DNA of 64,000 bases from an uncultured Lachnospiraceae bacterium (GCA_947648875.1 CANSPM010000005.1:1-64000), one strand, 5' to 3'; shown: positions 1 to 9,627, numbered from the stretch's first letter. The notes: generated from the sequence alone by a model not told the origin. Numbers and translations: made by a program.

Positions 1-138
1 TTCCAGCCTCTCCACATAGGCATCCTTCGGCTTCTTCCCTGCCACATAATCAAGGTAATTACATCCGCTATCTGTAACTCTATTAATGTAGATACCATAG
101 CTACTATCCCTTTCTGAATTCCTTTCTCCTCCACACCC
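1..138 (-). pseudogene. Edge fragment of an unidentified protein-coding sequence
   Basis: The minus strand is open from an in-frame stop near 139 to the window edge, and its translation looks protein-like (it contains YGIYINRVTDSGCNYLDYVA). No in-frame ATG with a ribosome binding site lies at its left end, although a GGAGGAGAAAGG stretch is present. It is either the beheaded 3' part of a gene or a mobile-element remnant. I do not recognise the family. An ATG in another frame downstream of the purine stretch gives a less protein-like reading. Bases 139-270 show nothing I can assign. Confidence 0.25.
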
Positions 139-270
139 TTATTTAAATTACACAATAAGTCAACTCCCTTTTCGGAAGATTGCTTCCACGTTGAAAGTTT
201 GAGTATATTGCATATCCTTACCTTTGATTACTGTATTGGCACTCACCTGACAATTCTTTAAACGGGAAAT

Positions 271-762
271 CTATAATAAATCTCTACATTTATCCCAATG
301 CATACCAGAACAATTATCTTCACGAGCTATGACACTATCTACCTCATGCATTTTATACCATTTAATGTCATCCACTTCAACAGAGTTTGAAAATTGGGAT
401 TTCTTTACATAAGCAATAAATCCAATCATAATAAGCTGCTTGGGAGCAAAATAATAGCTGGATATATATTTACAGTTTATAACATTCTGCCCGGTTTCTT
501 CCTTTACTTCACGTGTAACAGCATCCTCAATCGTTTCCCCGTTTTTCATATAGCCAGATACGACTGTCCATTTAGTTTTCGATATGTAATTCTGCTTTAA
601 AAGAAGTATTTCATTAAACTCATTGACTACCAACACCTCTACAACGGGCAAGGGAGCATCGCCATATAATTTCTTGCACAAGGGACAAATCTTACAATCA
701 TCATCACCACATTTAATATCCTCTAATTTATGACCGCATCCCGCACAATACTTAAAAATCAT
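271..762 (-). CDS. Nudix hydrolase with N-terminal zinc ribbon
   Basis: This 163-residue protein opens with a zinc ribbon (CAGCGHKL, then CKICPLCKKLYG) and continues with a Nudix domain. The Nudix box is clear near residues 70-95: GYMKNGETIEDAVTREVKEE followed by TG, matching G-x5-E-x7-RE-x2-EE-x-G. Nudix enzymes cleave nucleoside diphosphates linked to another moiety, using divalent metal bound by the glutamates. The ribbon-plus-Nudix order recalls NADH pyrophosphatase (NudC), but the protein is much shorter and the NudC signature after the box is not evident, so the substrate is open. The start is supported by GGGAGGATGTAATAA-ATG. It is probably a cytosolic monocistronic gene; it lies just downstream of the pcp-like gene on the same strand. 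Confidence 0.85.
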   Translation of the reverse strand: MIFKYCAGCGHKLEDIKCGDDDCKICPLCKKLYGDAPLPVVEVLVVNEFNEILLLKQNYISKTKWTVVSGYMKNGETIEDAVTREVKEETGQNVINCKYISSYYFAPKQLIMIGFIAYVKKSQFSNSVEVDDIKWYKMHEVDSVIAREDNCSGMHWDKCRDLL

Positions 763-804
763 TTATTACATCCTCCCTAAATCCGCATTTATACAATACA
801 CTGC

Positions 805-1293
805 CTAACAGCAATTCTCAATCCCTTTCCATATTCTTTCACAAAAATCCTCAGGCGCCGTCATATTCATACAGAATGGAACATGCAGAAAGAGCATTTT
901 TGTTTCTAATATCTTATCGCAAATATATTCCAACACATTCCGGTATAAAGTATTACAAAAAGATGTCCCGACATTATCCGAAATCCGAACCGATATTTTT
1001 TCCACTTCAAGTGCCTCCTGCAATTTATCGTATGCAAAATCCGTATAGAAGCCCCTGCTCCCGTTTCTTGCAGTAGTTTCAATATATACCTTATCTTTGA
1101 TATTAGGCTTCTGTCCAAAACTGAAAATATACCTATAATCATGCCGACCTAACTGTACCAAAAGAATCTGAGAATCCAATACTTTATCATTGGGAAGCAC
1201 CGGGGACTTACATGCTGCCTTATTTACGATCAATTCGGATGATGTACCACAAAATCCCGTCAAAAGAATCTCCTTCATAAATTTTGCTCCCAT
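805..1293 (-). CDS. Pyroglutamyl-peptidase I-like protein (peptidase C15 family), short form
   Basis: This 162-residue protein resembles pyrrolidone-carboxylate peptidase, which removes N-terminal pyroglutamate from peptides. The N-terminus ILLTGFCG matches the family's TGFxxF start. The segment VGTSFCNTLYRNVL holds the expected nucleophile cysteine, and LFLHVPF holds the expected histidine. The usual glutamate region around residue 80 is hard to place, and the protein is about 50 residues shorter than the classical enzyme of about 215, so activity is not certain. There are two possible starts: the first ATG follows AGGAGG closely, while the sixth-codon ATG has better spacing to GGGAG and gives the family-like start MKEILLTGF. 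Confidence 0.7.
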   Translation of the reverse strand: MGAKFMKEILLTGFCGTSSELIVNKAACKSPVLPNDKVLDSQILLVQLGRHDYRYIFSFGQKPNIKDKVYIETTARNGSRGFYTDFAYDKLQEALEVEKISVRISDNVGTSFCNTLYRNVLEYICDKILETKMLFLHVPFCMNMTAPEDFCERIWKGIENCC

Positions 1294-1325
1294 TCTGCCT
1301 CCTGCAACTGTCTATCCTTCCGCCC

Positions 1326-1805
1326 TTACTTGTGATATGGTTCTCCGTGAATAATCCGATACGAACGATAAATCTGTTCACACAGAATTACACGCATCAG
1401 CTGATGCGGAAAAGTCATATCGGAGAAACTGATGGCCAGATCGCTGCGGGTCAGTATTTTTTCGTGAAGTCCCAGGGAGCCGCCAATCACAAAGACTATA
1501 TGACTCTGGCCTTCCAGCGCCGCCCGCCGGATAACCTCCGCAAAACCCTCGGAAGTATAACGCTTGCCCTGGATCGCCAGGGCGCAGACAAAAGCCCTCT
1601 CTTCCAGGCGGGACAGCAGTCGCTGGGCCTCCCGCTCCCGGATCTGTTCTTCCGTGGCGGCAGAAGCCTTATCTGGAGTTTTTTCGTCTGCCACCTCCGC
1701 AATCTCCAGCCTACAATATTTGCCAAGCCGCTTGATATACTCACCGATGGCTTCCCGATAAAAACGCTCCTTGATTTTCCCCACGCAAAGTATTGTAATT
1801 CTCAA
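1326..1805 (-). CDS. rlmH: 23S rRNA (pseudouridine(1915)-N(3))-methyltransferase RlmH
   Basis: RlmH is a SPOUT methyltransferase that methylates N3 of pseudouridine 1915 in helix 69 of 23S rRNA on assembled 70S ribosomes. The sequence shows the family start RITILCVGKIKERF, the SAM-binding knot with FVIGGSLGLHEKIL, and the conserved C-terminus SDMTFPHQLMRVILCEQIYR ending in GEPYHK. I place the start at a TTG (1805) rather than the ORF-track start at 1871. This gives 159 residues, the normal length for the family, and the TTG follows a GAGGGAAG ribosome binding site. The 22 extra residues of the longer ORF have no family counterpart. Confidence 0.95.
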   Translation of the reverse strand: MRITILCVGKIKERFYREAIGEYIKRLGKYCRLEIAEVADEKTPDKASAATEEQIREREAQRLLSRLEERAFVCALAIQGKRYTSEGFAEVIRRAALEGQSHIVFVIGGSLGLHEKILTRSDLAISFSDMTFPHQLMRVILCEQIYRSYRIIHGEPYHK

Positions 1806-1886
1806 TGCTTCCCTCTTCCCCCATAACGCTGACCAACGCCCGTAATACTTCCCGTCCGGTATAAGGAACATTTTTATGGATTTTCC

Positions 1887-2795
1887 CTATCCCTCGGGGA
1901 AAATGGTATCATACATGTCATCTACAAAATGATCCAGAAAATCCTGATCCAAATTCACAAACTGGCGGTTTAGCAGGACCTTGAGCAGGGCTACCCGGCG
2001 GAAATACCATTCTTCCTCGGGCACAGCAGACAGCTGTAGGCTGGCATCCACTTTGGCTCCATCCAAATTCTCTCTGCACCACTTTTCCATGGTGCCCTTA
2101 AGGGAGTTTTCAGAGTCGGCCTCTTTGGCATACTGCCTGGAATTTTTCAGAGAGACAAAACCCATAACAATAAAAATCACAAACAGAACTCCCATGATAC
2201 CGCCGATCATGAAACGGTTACTTCCCTGCAACCGCAGGGGCAACACACCGACAAGCAGCAGTGTCAGCGCCACCAGTCCCACCCCCCCCACAATCAACAG
2301 CGTCCAGGCGGAAGACCTGTTCTCCGCCGCCTGCTCTGCCTTATTCTGGTAACCGTGCGAGGACCTGCGCCCAGGCGCAGCACCCGCCTGGGCTTTTTTC
2401 TGTTCATCGGATTCCCCGGTATCCATACCGAACCATTGAGGCTGGGGTTTCTCCGCCTCCCGGCGCGCCTGCTCCTCCTGCATCCTGGCAGCCTCCTGGG
2501 CCTGTCGCGCCTGTTCCTGCTGCATGTACACGGCTCCCAGCTTAATCGCCTTCTGCTTATCCTTTTCATTGATCAGAAGCTCATATACCGCCTCCTTCTC
2601 GTCAAAGGCAATCTCCAACTCCTTAAGACCATTGTATTCCAGGTAATCCTTCAGTCGGGTCAACTCTTCCTCGGTCCCAAAGATCAGTGAAATCCTGTTA
2701 ATGATCTCTTTCTCTGAAACCAGTTTGCAGCCGCAATCCGCACATTCCGTTATTCCGTCTCTGTACTCATTTCTGCATTTGGGACAAATAAGCAT
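1887..2795 (-). CDS. Zinc-ribbon membrane protein of unknown function
   Basis: This 302-residue protein begins with a two-knuckle zinc ribbon (CPKCRNEY, CADCGCKL). A DUF2007-like small domain follows (about residues 32-90), then a Gln/Glu/Arg-rich, probably helical stretch (QQEQARQAQEAARMQEEQAR). Two transmembrane segments lie near 165-190 and 195-215, before a soluble C-terminal region of about 80 residues. I do not recognise a characterised homologue. It sits between rlmH and nfnB on the same strand with short gaps. The gene at 5476 is also a zinc-ribbon plus transmembrane protein but has different outer domains. Confidence 0.75.
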   Translation of the reverse strand: MLICPKCRNEYRDGITECADCGCKLVSEKEIINRISLIFGTEEELTRLKDYLEYNGLKELEIAFDEKEAVYELLINEKDKQKAIKLGAVYMQQEQARQAQEAARMQEEQARREAEKPQPQWFGMDTGESDEQKKAQAGAAPGRRSSHGYQNKAEQAAENRSSAWTLLIVGGVGLVALTLLLVGVLPLRLQGSNRFMIGGIMGVLFVIFIVMGFVSLKNSRQYAKEADSENSLKGTMEKWCRENLDGAKVDASLQLSAVPEEEWYFRRVALLKVLLNRQFVNLDQDFLDHFVDDMYDTIFPEG

Positions 2796-2935
2796 ACTCT
2801 AACCCCTTTCCCGCATAGCATAGTCTGCGTTCTCGCACCCATTGCCCTGCCCTAATCCTTTGATTCCTGCCTGTCATTTCCTCAGTCAAACTTTTTTCCG
2901 TGTTTACCCGAAAAACGTGCTGCTCCGCATTCTTC

Positions 2936-4330
2936 TCAATCCATGTGGGACAAATATTCGTCAATCCCTTTGGCCGCCGCTTTTCCGGCTCCCATTGCCA
3001 AGATTACCGTCGCCGCGCCCGTCACGGCATCGCCTCCGGCATATACTCCTTCTTTGGTGGTTCTGCCGTTCTCTTCCTCCGCCACAATGCATTTCCACCT
3101 GTTGATCTCCAGCCCCTCTGTGGTGGAAGAGATCAGTGGATTCGGAGAAGTTCCCAGAGACATGATCACCGTATCCACTTGCAGCACGAACTCGGAATCC
3201 GGCACCTCCACCGGCCTTCTCCTGCCGGACTCGTCAGGCTCCCCAAGTTCCATTCTGATACATTTCATGCCGACTACCCAGCCTCTTTCATCCGCCAGAA
3301 TCTCTGTGGGATTGGTCAGCAGGTCAAAGATAATACCTTCCTCCTTCGCGTGATGTACTTCTTCCACACGGGCAGGCAATTCCTCCTCGCTGCGCCGGTA
3401 CACGATATGAACCTCCGCTCCCAGCCGCAGGGCGGTGCGGGCCGCATCCATAGCCACATTGCCTCCCCCCACCACAGCTACTTTTTTCCCTCTCATAATG
3501 GGTGTGTTGCTGTTTTCATCAAAAGCCTTCATCAGATTGCTTCTGGTCAGATACTCATTGGCGGAAAATACGCCGTTACTGTTCTCGCCGGGGATACCCA
3601 TAAACTTGGGGAGTCCCGCTCCGGAACCGATAAACACGGCGGAAAATCCCTCTTCTGACAGCAACTGGTTGATGGTCACAGACTTGCCAACCACTACATT
3701 GGTCTCAATCTTTACGCCCAGAGATTTCACATTTTCAATCTCTTTGGCGACTACAGCCTCCTTGGGCAGACGGAACTCCGGAATACCGTATACCAACACG
3801 CCGCCGGGCTCGTGCAGCGCCTCGAAAATCGTCACCTCGTACCCCAGTCGGGCCAGATCGCCGGCACAGGTAAGTCCTGCGGGGCCAGAGCCGATCACCG
3901 CTACCTTTTTATCCTTCTTTTCCTTCGCCCCGTCGGGTTTTATACCCTGCTCCCGGGCATAGTCCGCCACAAAGCGTTCCAGCTTGCCGATGGAAACCGG
4001 CTCGCCTTTGATGCCTCGGATACATTTGCCTTCGCACTGACTCTCCTGGGGGCATACGCGCCCACACACAGCAGGCAGCGCGCTGGACTGGCTGATCGTC
4101 TGATAAGCCCCTTCCACATCCCCGTTTTTCACCTGCTCAATAAAGCCCGGAATATTGATTGCCACCGGACAGCCCTTAATACATTGCGCATTCTTACAGT
4201 TGATGCAGCGGCTGGCCTCCTCCATGGCCTCCTCCATATTATATCCCAGACACACCTCTTCAAAATTTCCAGCCCGCTCCTGTGCGTCCTGTTCTCTGAC
4301 AGGCACCTTCTTTAACACATCCATCTCCAT
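2936..4330 (-). CDS. nfnB: NADPH-binding subunit of NfnAB-type transhydrogenase (NfnB / GltA-like)
   Basis: This 464-residue protein has the glutamate-synthase small-subunit fold. An N-terminal domain carries two cysteine clusters for [4Fe-4S] centres (CINCKNAQCIKGCP and CGRVCPQESQCEGKC). A FAD site follows (VIGSGPAGLTCAGDLARLG, near 145), then an NADPH site (VAVVGGGNVAMDAARTALRLG, near 285). NfnAB couples NADH and reduced ferredoxin to NADP+ by flavin-based electron bifurcation. The NfnA-like partner lies directly upstream, and no large glutamate synthase subunit is in the window, so I favour NfnB over GltD. An ATG two codons inside the ORF has better spacing to GAGGAG. Confidence 0.85.
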   Translation of the reverse strand: MEMDVLKKVPVREQDAQERAGNFEEVCLGYNMEEAMEEASRCINCKNAQCIKGCPVAINIPGFIEQVKNGDVEGAYQTISQSSALPAVCGRVCPQESQCEGKCIRGIKGEPVSIGKLERFVADYAREQGIKPDGAKEKKDKKVAVIGSGPAGLTCAGDLARLGYEVTIFEALHEPGGVLVYGIPEFRLPKEAVVAKEIENVKSLGVKIETNVVVGKSVTINQLLSEEGFSAVFIGSGAGLPKFMGIPGENSNGVFSANEYLTRSNLMKAFDENSNTPIMRGKKVAVVGGGNVAMDAARTALRLGAEVHIVYRRSEEELPARVEEVHHAKEEGIIFDLLTNPTEILADERGWVVGMKCIRMELGEPDESGRRRPVEVPDSEFVLQVDTVIMSLGTSPNPLISSTTEGLEINRWKCIVAEEENGRTTKEGVYAGGDAVTGAATVILAMGAGKAAAKGIDEYLSHMD

Positions 4331-4450
4331 TCTCCTCTATTTCAAGTTCCCCGTAATCCCTTCGAACACCTCCATACGATTCCTGTCCATGCTGCGGACC
4401 GCAATCACTTTAGCTGCGCTGTACGGGCTTACATGTTTCAAGTTTTCTCT

Positions 4451-4491
4451 TATAGTAAACCACATTAAAAATTGCAATGCTGTTTACTGTA
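4451..4491. repeat. Near-perfect inverted repeat between nfnA and nfnB
   Basis: TATAGTAAACcaCATT and AATGctGTTTACTGTA form a 16-bp stem with two adjacent mismatches and one wobble around the loop AAAAATTGC. No U-run follows on either strand, so it is not a standard terminator. It could be an operator, a processing hairpin that sets the nfnA:nfnB ratio, or a mobile palindrome. It does not match the Rex consensus. The element lies inside the 173-bp nfnA-nfnB gap. Confidence 0.5.
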
Positions 4492-4503
4492 AATGATCTG
4501 CCT

Positions 4504-5385
4504 TCAGCTGTCACAATTGCCGCAACCGCCATGATGAGTTGTCCCCTCTTTGGCTTTCAGGAAGGCTCTGCCCTCCTCCGTCTTATAAATCTGCTGACGG
4601 CTCATAGCCTCGTCAAAATTCACCTGGTGTCCGTCGAACTCCGGCCCGTCCACACATGCGAACTTCACCTTACCGCCCACAGTCACACGGCAGGCGCCGC
4701 ACATTCCCGTGCCGTCCACCATAATAGGATTGAGACTGACAATCGTGGGAATCTGCAATTCCTTTGTCAGCAGACATACGAATTTCATCATGATCATGGG
4801 GCCGATGGCTACGCACCGGTCATACTGCTTTCCCTCTGCCACCAGATCCTTGATGGTCTGGGTAACCATGCCGCTTCTGCCATAGGAACCGTCGTCCGTG
4901 GTCACATACAGATTGCCTGCCACAGCCTCCATCTCTTTCTCCAAAATCAGCAGATCCCTGGTCTTGCTGCCCACGATTACATCTACGGAGATGCCATGCT
5001 CATGGAGCCATTTCACCTGGGGATACACCGGCGCGGCACCCACACCCCCGGCCACAAACAGGATTCTTTTACTTTTCAGGCTCTCCGGGTCCTCTTCCAC
5101 AAACTCGGAGGCACAGCCCAAAGGTCCCACAAAATCATGAAAGCTGTCCCCTTCTTTCAAAACGGACATCATCTGGGTAGCCGCGCCCACAATCTGAAAC
5201 ACAATGGTTACCGTTCCCTTTTCTCTGTCATAGTCACAGATCGTCAGGGGAATCCGCTCTCCTGCCTCATCTGTCCGAACAATTACGAACTGTCCGGGCT
5301 GGCAGTACTTCGCCACTCTCTCCGCCTCCACCTCCATCAGATAAATGTTGGTGGTAAGTTCCTCTGCTCTCACAATTCTGTACAT
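4504..5385 (-). CDS. nfnA: FAD/NAD-binding subunit of NfnAB-type transhydrogenase (NfnA)
   Basis: This 293-residue protein belongs to the sulfide/dihydroorotate-dehydrogenase electron-transfer subunit family. It has an N-terminal FAD-binding barrel (about 1-95, with CQPGQFVIVRTDEAGERIPLT). An NAD-binding region follows (ILFVAGGVGAAPVYP, then CVAIGPMIMMKFV). The C-terminal [2Fe-2S] site is DGTGMCGACRVTVGGKVKFAC. In the known NfnAB complex this subunit receives NADH electrons and passes them to NfnB. The start is set by AGGAGGATTGT-ATG. The gene precedes nfnB on the same strand, so the two are probably co-transcribed. A small C-terminal Gly/Cys tail (GGCGNCDS) is present. Confidence 0.87.
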   Translation of the reverse strand: MYRIVRAEELTTNIYLMEVEAERVAKYCQPGQFVIVRTDEAGERIPLTICDYDREKGTVTIVFQIVGAATQMMSVLKEGDSFHDFVGPLGCASEFVEEDPESLKSKRILFVAGGVGAAPVYPQVKWLHEHGISVDVIVGSKTRDLLILEKEMEAVAGNLYVTTDDGSYGRSGMVTQTIKDLVAEGKQYDRCVAIGPMIMMKFVCLLTKELQIPTIVSLNPIMVDGTGMCGACRVTVGGKVKFACVDGPEFDGHQVNFDEAMSRQQIYKTEEGRAFLKAKEGTTHHGGCGNCDS

Positions 5386-5475
5386 ACAATCCTCCTAAAT
5401 AAAATCGCCACACAGTCGCAACGCGACAACTCTAACGGGTAAAGCGCCTTCACAACTTTACCAATCCTCTTAAAA

Positions 5476-6891
5476 TTAAAAAATCTCAGCTATGCTGTAA
5501 TTTCCCGTCTCATCTACCAGTAGCTTATAACAAATGCCGTTATACGCATGTACCGCATAATAACTGCCCGTCCGAATGCTGCCTCCCCCTTCGTCCACAT
5601 GCAATTCGGCAAATATATAGAAATCCTCTCCACCGACTGTCAGCGGATATTGAAACTGATACTGATATATACCGTTTTCTCCGGCATATCCCTCATAGTT
5701 TACAATTCTGCCCGTCCGCAGCATTTCATTATACACGGTTATTGTGGCGAGGTCCACAGTGATCTCCGTGTTTAACCGCAGACTGTACGAGCGCTGGGCC
5801 ACTTCCCCCACAATACCGTCCTCCTCTATAATCGCAAAGCAGTATACAGAATCACCCAGAGGCATGGGGATAGGTCCCGTGTATCTGGTGGAATTATCCG
5901 TGGGAGTCGTGCCGTCCGTGGTATAGTAAATCATGTCCTCTTCTTCACAATTTATTTTGATCATGGTGGGACTGCTGTATTCGCCACTGGCCGTCGTCAC
6001 ATCGGGCGCTACAGGGATCTGTATTTCAATCTGATAACGCTTGGTAACCACATCGCTGACCAGACCATATTGGTTCACAAACACAGCCTTGATGGTATGC
6101 TCTCCGTTGTCCAGAAAAATAGGCGCCGTATAAACCAGACTATTCTCATCCGGTTCCGAGCCGTCCATGGTGTAGTAAATGGTTCCCGCCGTGTTGGAAC
6201 TGAGCTTTAAGGGCAGAATCTCCTGATAATAGCCCTCCTCAAAACCGAACTCCGGCGCCCGGGCCTGGAGATTCTGATAAGTACTTCTGATAACATCATT
6301 ATCACAGCTATTGAGCAGGCTGTCAATCGTCTGGTAATCATTTCTCCCCCGATATGACTGGATCAGCTGGGAATAGGCTCTTTCCAGCTGCTTCTGATCC
6401 AGCAGCCCGCCATCAATCATACTGAGCAGCTGGCTCTCGTAACCGCCCACATTGTCCATGGCATAATAACAGTCCGCCAGGGCAAAACCCAGTTCCTGAT
6501 CCGTACTGCCCAGTTCCAGAGCGCGCAGATAGTAATCCACCGCCCGCTGATAATCCTGTTTCGCGGCACATTCCGCCGCACGGGCCATCTGATATTCCAC
6601 AGAATGTTCCATATGATACAGCGCGCCAATGATCACGCCTGCCAGGATAATGATAACCAGAAAAAAAGCACCGATCAACCATCCCATATAACCCTTTTTC
6701 CTCTGTGGTTTTTTCTCCGGCGTATCAGCCTTTGGAGAGTCCTGCAATTCTTCCGCAATATGCTCCAATGTGTCCTGCATGCTCTGTTCCACTTCGGATT
6801 CAAAATCGGGCACAATATGAATATCTTCCCCACAGGCCGTACAGTAGAGCGAACCCTCTTCTATTTTTGTTCCGCATTTCGGACAATTCAT
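5476..6891 (-). CDS. Zinc-ribbon / transmembrane / TPR / chitobiase-type repeat protein
   Basis: This 471-residue protein starts with a zinc ribbon (CPKCGTKIEEGSLYCTACG). One transmembrane helix follows near residues 70-95 (GWLIGAFFLVIIILAGVIIG). A helical TPR-like region covers about 100-210 (MARAAECAAKQDYQRAVDYY). Two chitobiase/beta-hexosaminidase C-terminal type repeats come next (GTIYYTMDGSEPDENS and MIYYTTDGTTPTDNST). The predicted topology puts the ribbon in the cytosol and the repeats outside. No enzymatic motif is visible. A role in sensing or binding the envelope is only inference. Upstream lies folD, transcribed the same way after a 106-bp gap. Confidence 0.75.
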   Translation of the reverse strand: MNCPKCGTKIEEGSLYCTACGEDIHIVPDFESEVEQSMQDTLEHIAEELQDSPKADTPEKKPQRKKGYMGWLIGAFFLVIIILAGVIIGALYHMEHSVEYQMARAAECAAKQDYQRAVDYYLRALELGSTDQELGFALADCYYAMDNVGGYESQLLSMIDGGLLDQKQLERAYSQLIQSYRGRNDYQTIDSLLNSCDNDVIRSTYQNLQARAPEFGFEEGYYQEILPLKLSSNTAGTIYYTMDGSEPDENSLVYTAPIFLDNGEHTIKAVFVNQYGLVSDVVTKRYQIEIQIPVAPDVTTASGEYSSPTMIKINCEEEDMIYYTTDGTTPTDNSTRYTGPIPMPLGDSVYCFAIIEEDGIVGEVAQRSYSLRLNTEITVDLATITVYNEMLRTGRIVNYEGYAGENGIYQYQFQYPLTVGGEDFYIFAELHVDEGGGSIRTGSYYAVHAYNGICYKLLVDETGNYSIAEIF

Positions 6892-6997
6892 AAGAATTAC
6901 TCTGCCCTTTCAAAATAAGACTCACGAGTCATTTGCCTTTTCCTTCCGCACAGTTCCCAATGTCCAACAATCGCTTTTCGCGCTGTGCGTTTCCATA

Positions 6998-7846
6998 TCA
7001 GATTTCCTGTAGCAGTATACTTTCCACACAGTTTTTCATCAACATAGCTATGGTCATAGGGCCTACGCCGCCGGGAACGGGGGTGATGGCACTGCAATGG
7101 GGAGCTACAGAAACATAGTCCACATCTCCGCATAGTTTATTATTTTCATCCCTGTGGATACCCACGTCAACAACCACGGCCCCTTCCTTGACATAGTCCG
7201 CTGTGATCATCAGGGGCTTACCCACCGCCACCACCAAAATATCCGCCCGACGCGTAACTTCCCTTAAATCTGCCGTCCTACTGTGAGCCACCGTCACAGT
7301 ACCGTTTTCCCGCAGAAGCAACAACGCCATAGGCTTACCCACTATATTGCTACGGCCCACCACCACGCACTCTTTTCCGCTTATAGAGATACCGGAGCGC
7401 TTAAGCAGCTGAATCACCCCGGCGGGCGTGCAGGACACAAATCCCTTTTTTCCAATGCACAGCGCCCCCACGTTCATGGGATGAAAACCGTCCACATCCT
7501 TAAGCGGGCTGATGGCGTTTAATACCTTCTCCTCATTGATCTGCTTGGGCAGAGGAAGCTGTACCAGAATCCCGTTTACATCTGCTCTGCCATTCAATTC
7601 CTCCACCAGTGACAGAAGCTCTGTCTCCGTGGTTTCGCCGGGCAGTTCGTAGGACAGAGATTTGATGCCGATATATTCACATGCTTTCTTTTTGTTCCGC
7701 ACATACACACAGGAAGCCGGGTCCTGCCCCACCTGTATCACGGCAAGACAGATCTCCCTGCCCCGGGCCTTGTAAGCCTCCACCTGCTCCTTCAGCTCAT
7801 CCTTAATCTCCGCACTGATTTTCTTACCGTCAATAATTTGTGTCAT
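6998..7846 (-). CDS. folD: Bifunctional methylene-THF dehydrogenase / methenyl-THF cyclohydrolase
   Basis: FolD interconverts 5,10-methylene-THF, 5,10-methenyl-THF and 10-formyl-THF with NADP(H). At 282 residues it has the usual length. The signatures are VYVRNKKKACEYIGI, with the catalytic lysine region near residue 55; QLPLPKQINEEKVLNAISPLKDVDGFHP; and the dinucleotide-binding GRSNIVGKPMALLLL near 165. The C-terminus carries TPVPGGVGPMTIAMLM. It lies immediately downstream of fhs on the same strand, a common arrangement that groups the one-carbon enzymes supplying purine and formyl-Met-tRNA synthesis. Confidence 0.97.
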   Translation of the reverse strand: MTQIIDGKKISAEIKDELKEQVEAYKARGREICLAVIQVGQDPASCVYVRNKKKACEYIGIKSLSYELPGETTETELLSLVEELNGRADVNGILVQLPLPKQINEEKVLNAISPLKDVDGFHPMNVGALCIGKKGFVSCTPAGVIQLLKRSGISISGKECVVVGRSNIVGKPMALLLLRENGTVTVAHSRTADLREVTRRADILVVAVGKPLMITADYVKEGAVVVDVGIHRDENNKLCGDVDYVSVAPHCSAITPVPGGVGPMTIAMLMKNCVESILLQEI

Positions 7847-7897
7847 ACATTCTCCTTATTAAATCGCTGCGCGATGGATCCTAAAGGGGAAAATCCC

Positions 7898-9568
7898 TTA
7901 AAATAATCCGGTGATCATTCCTTCTTCGTTTACATCTATACCATAGGCGGCAGGTTTTTTGGACAGTCCCGGCATGGTAACCACCGCTCCAGTCAACACC
8001 ACCACAAAACCGGCGCCCGCGGACACATAGACCTCCCGGATATTCATCTCAAAGTTCTCCGGCCTGCCCAGAAGGGTCGGGTCATCTGACAGGGAATACT
8101 GATTCTTGGCCATGCAGACAGGCATTTCCCCGAAGCCCAATTCTTCGAGACGCCCCAGTTGTTTCAGAGCCGCCGGGGCAAAATGTACCTTTCCCGCCCC
8201 ATAAATCTCTTTGGCCACTTTGACAATCTTTTCTCTCAGAGACAGACTATCCTCATAGAGCAATGTAAAATGACTCTCTTTCTGTTCCAGAGTACGCAGA
8301 ACCTTCTCTGCCAGTTCTATGCCGCCTTTGCCACCCTGCTCCCACACTCTCGCCAGAGCAAATTCACAGCCCCTCGCCTCACAAAAACGCTTTACATAGG
8401 CAGTCTCCGCCTCCGTATCCGCCGTGAAGGCATTCAATGCCACCACCACGGGCACACCGTACTTCTGTAGATTCTCAATATGCTTCTCCAGATTGACAAT
8501 CCCCTTTTCCAGAGCCGCCAGATTCTCCGTGGAAAGGTCTGCCTTGGGGACACCGCCATTATATTTTAAAGCTCTTATGGTCGCCACCAGCACCACTGCG
8601 TCCGGTGCAAACCCGGCCTTGCGGCATTTAATGTCGAAAAACTTTTCCGCACCCAGATCCGCGCCGAATCCCGCCTCGGTAATACAGTAATCAGCCATCT
8701 TCAATGCTGCTCTCGTGGCAATAACAGAGTTACAGCCGTGGGCAATATTTGCGAACGGCCCGCCATGCACCAGGGCCGGCGTGTGTTCCAGAGTCTGGAT
8801 CAGATTGGGTTTCAGGGCATCTTTAAGCAGTGCGGCCATGGCTCCCACGGCCTGTAGCTGCCCTGCCGTCACAGGCTCTCCGTCATAGTTATAAGCCACC
8901 ACAATTCTGGACAATCTTTCCTTCAAATCCCTCATATCTACAGCCAGACATAGAATAGCCATGATCTCGGAGGCCACCGTGATCACAAAATGATCTTCCC
9001 TGACCACACCGTCCGCCTTGCTTCCCATTCCCACCACGATATTGCGCAACACACGGTCATTCATATCCAGACAGCGCTTCCACACCACCTGACGGGTGTC
9101 AATCCGCAACTCGTTGCCCTGCTGTATATGATTATCCAGCAATGCCGCAAGCAGATTGTTTGCGCTGGTGATCGCATGAAAATCCCCCGTGAAATGCAGG
9201 TTCAGATCCTCCATGGGCACCACCTGGGCATATCCGCCTCCTGCCGCTCCGCCCTTGACTCCAAAACAGGGACCCAGAGAAGGCTCCCGCAGGGCAATCA
9301 CTGCCTTTTTCCCCAGCTGCCCAAAAGCCTCTCCCAGCCCCACGGTAACCGTGGTCTTTCCTTCCCCGGCCGGAGTGGGATTGATGGCCGTCACCAAAAT
9401 CAACTTTCCGTCCGGGCGGCCCTGAATCTCTCTTAAATAGATATCGGAAATTTTTGCCTTGTACCTGCCATACAGTTCCAGTTCCTCCTGGGGAATCCCT
9501 GCCTGCTCCGCCACCTCAGTCACAGGCAGGAGCGCTGCCTCCTGCGCAATCTGAATGTCTGTTTTCAT
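7898..9568 (-). CDS. fhs: Formate-tetrahydrofolate ligase
   Basis: Fhs (formyl-THF synthetase) joins formate to tetrahydrofolate using ATP. The P-loop [18 protein letters not shown] and the family segments [22 protein letters not shown] and [13 protein letters not shown] are present. I choose the internal ATG at 9568, preceded by GAGGTAATC. This gives 556 residues, the normal length; the ORF-track extension of 22 residues has no counterpart. With folD it forms the formate-to-methylene-THF branch. I looked for a THF riboswitch upstream and did not see one. Confidence 0.96.
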   Translation of the reverse strand: MKTDIQIAQEAALLPVTEVAEQAGIPQEELELYGRYKAKISDIYLREIQGRPDGKLILVTAINPTPAGEGKTTVTVGLGEAFGQLGKKAVIALREPSLGPCFGVKGGAAGGGYAQVVPMEDLNLHFTGDFHAITSANNLLAALLDNHIQQGNELRIDTRQVVWKRCLDMNDRVLRNIVVGMGSKADGVVREDHFVITVASEIMAILCLAVDMRDLKERLSRIVVAYNYDGEPVTAGQLQAVGAMAALLKDALKPNLIQTLEHTPALVHGGPFANIAHGCNSVIATRAALKMADYCITEAGFGADLGAEKFFDIKCRKAGFAPDAVVLVATIRALKYNGGVPKADLSTENLAALEKGIVNLEKHIENLQKYGVPVVVALNAFTADTEAETAYVKRFCEARGCEFALARVWEQGGKGGIELAEKVLRTLEQKESHFTLLYEDSLSLREKIVKVAKEIYGAGKVHFAPAALKQLGRLEELGFGEMPVCMAKNQYSLSDDPTLLGRPENFEMNIREVYVSAGAGFVVVLTGAVVTMPGLSKKPAAYGIDVNEEGMITGLF

Positions 9569-9627
9569 GATTACCTCTTTCTGCTTATATAGAGTTCGCA
9601 TATTTCCCGCTATCCCACATCCCTGGC

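Noticed and set aside
2900-5442. Long plus-strand ORFs opposite nfnAB (252 and 321 residues)
   Set aside because: They are shadows of well-supported minus-strand genes with clear family motifs.
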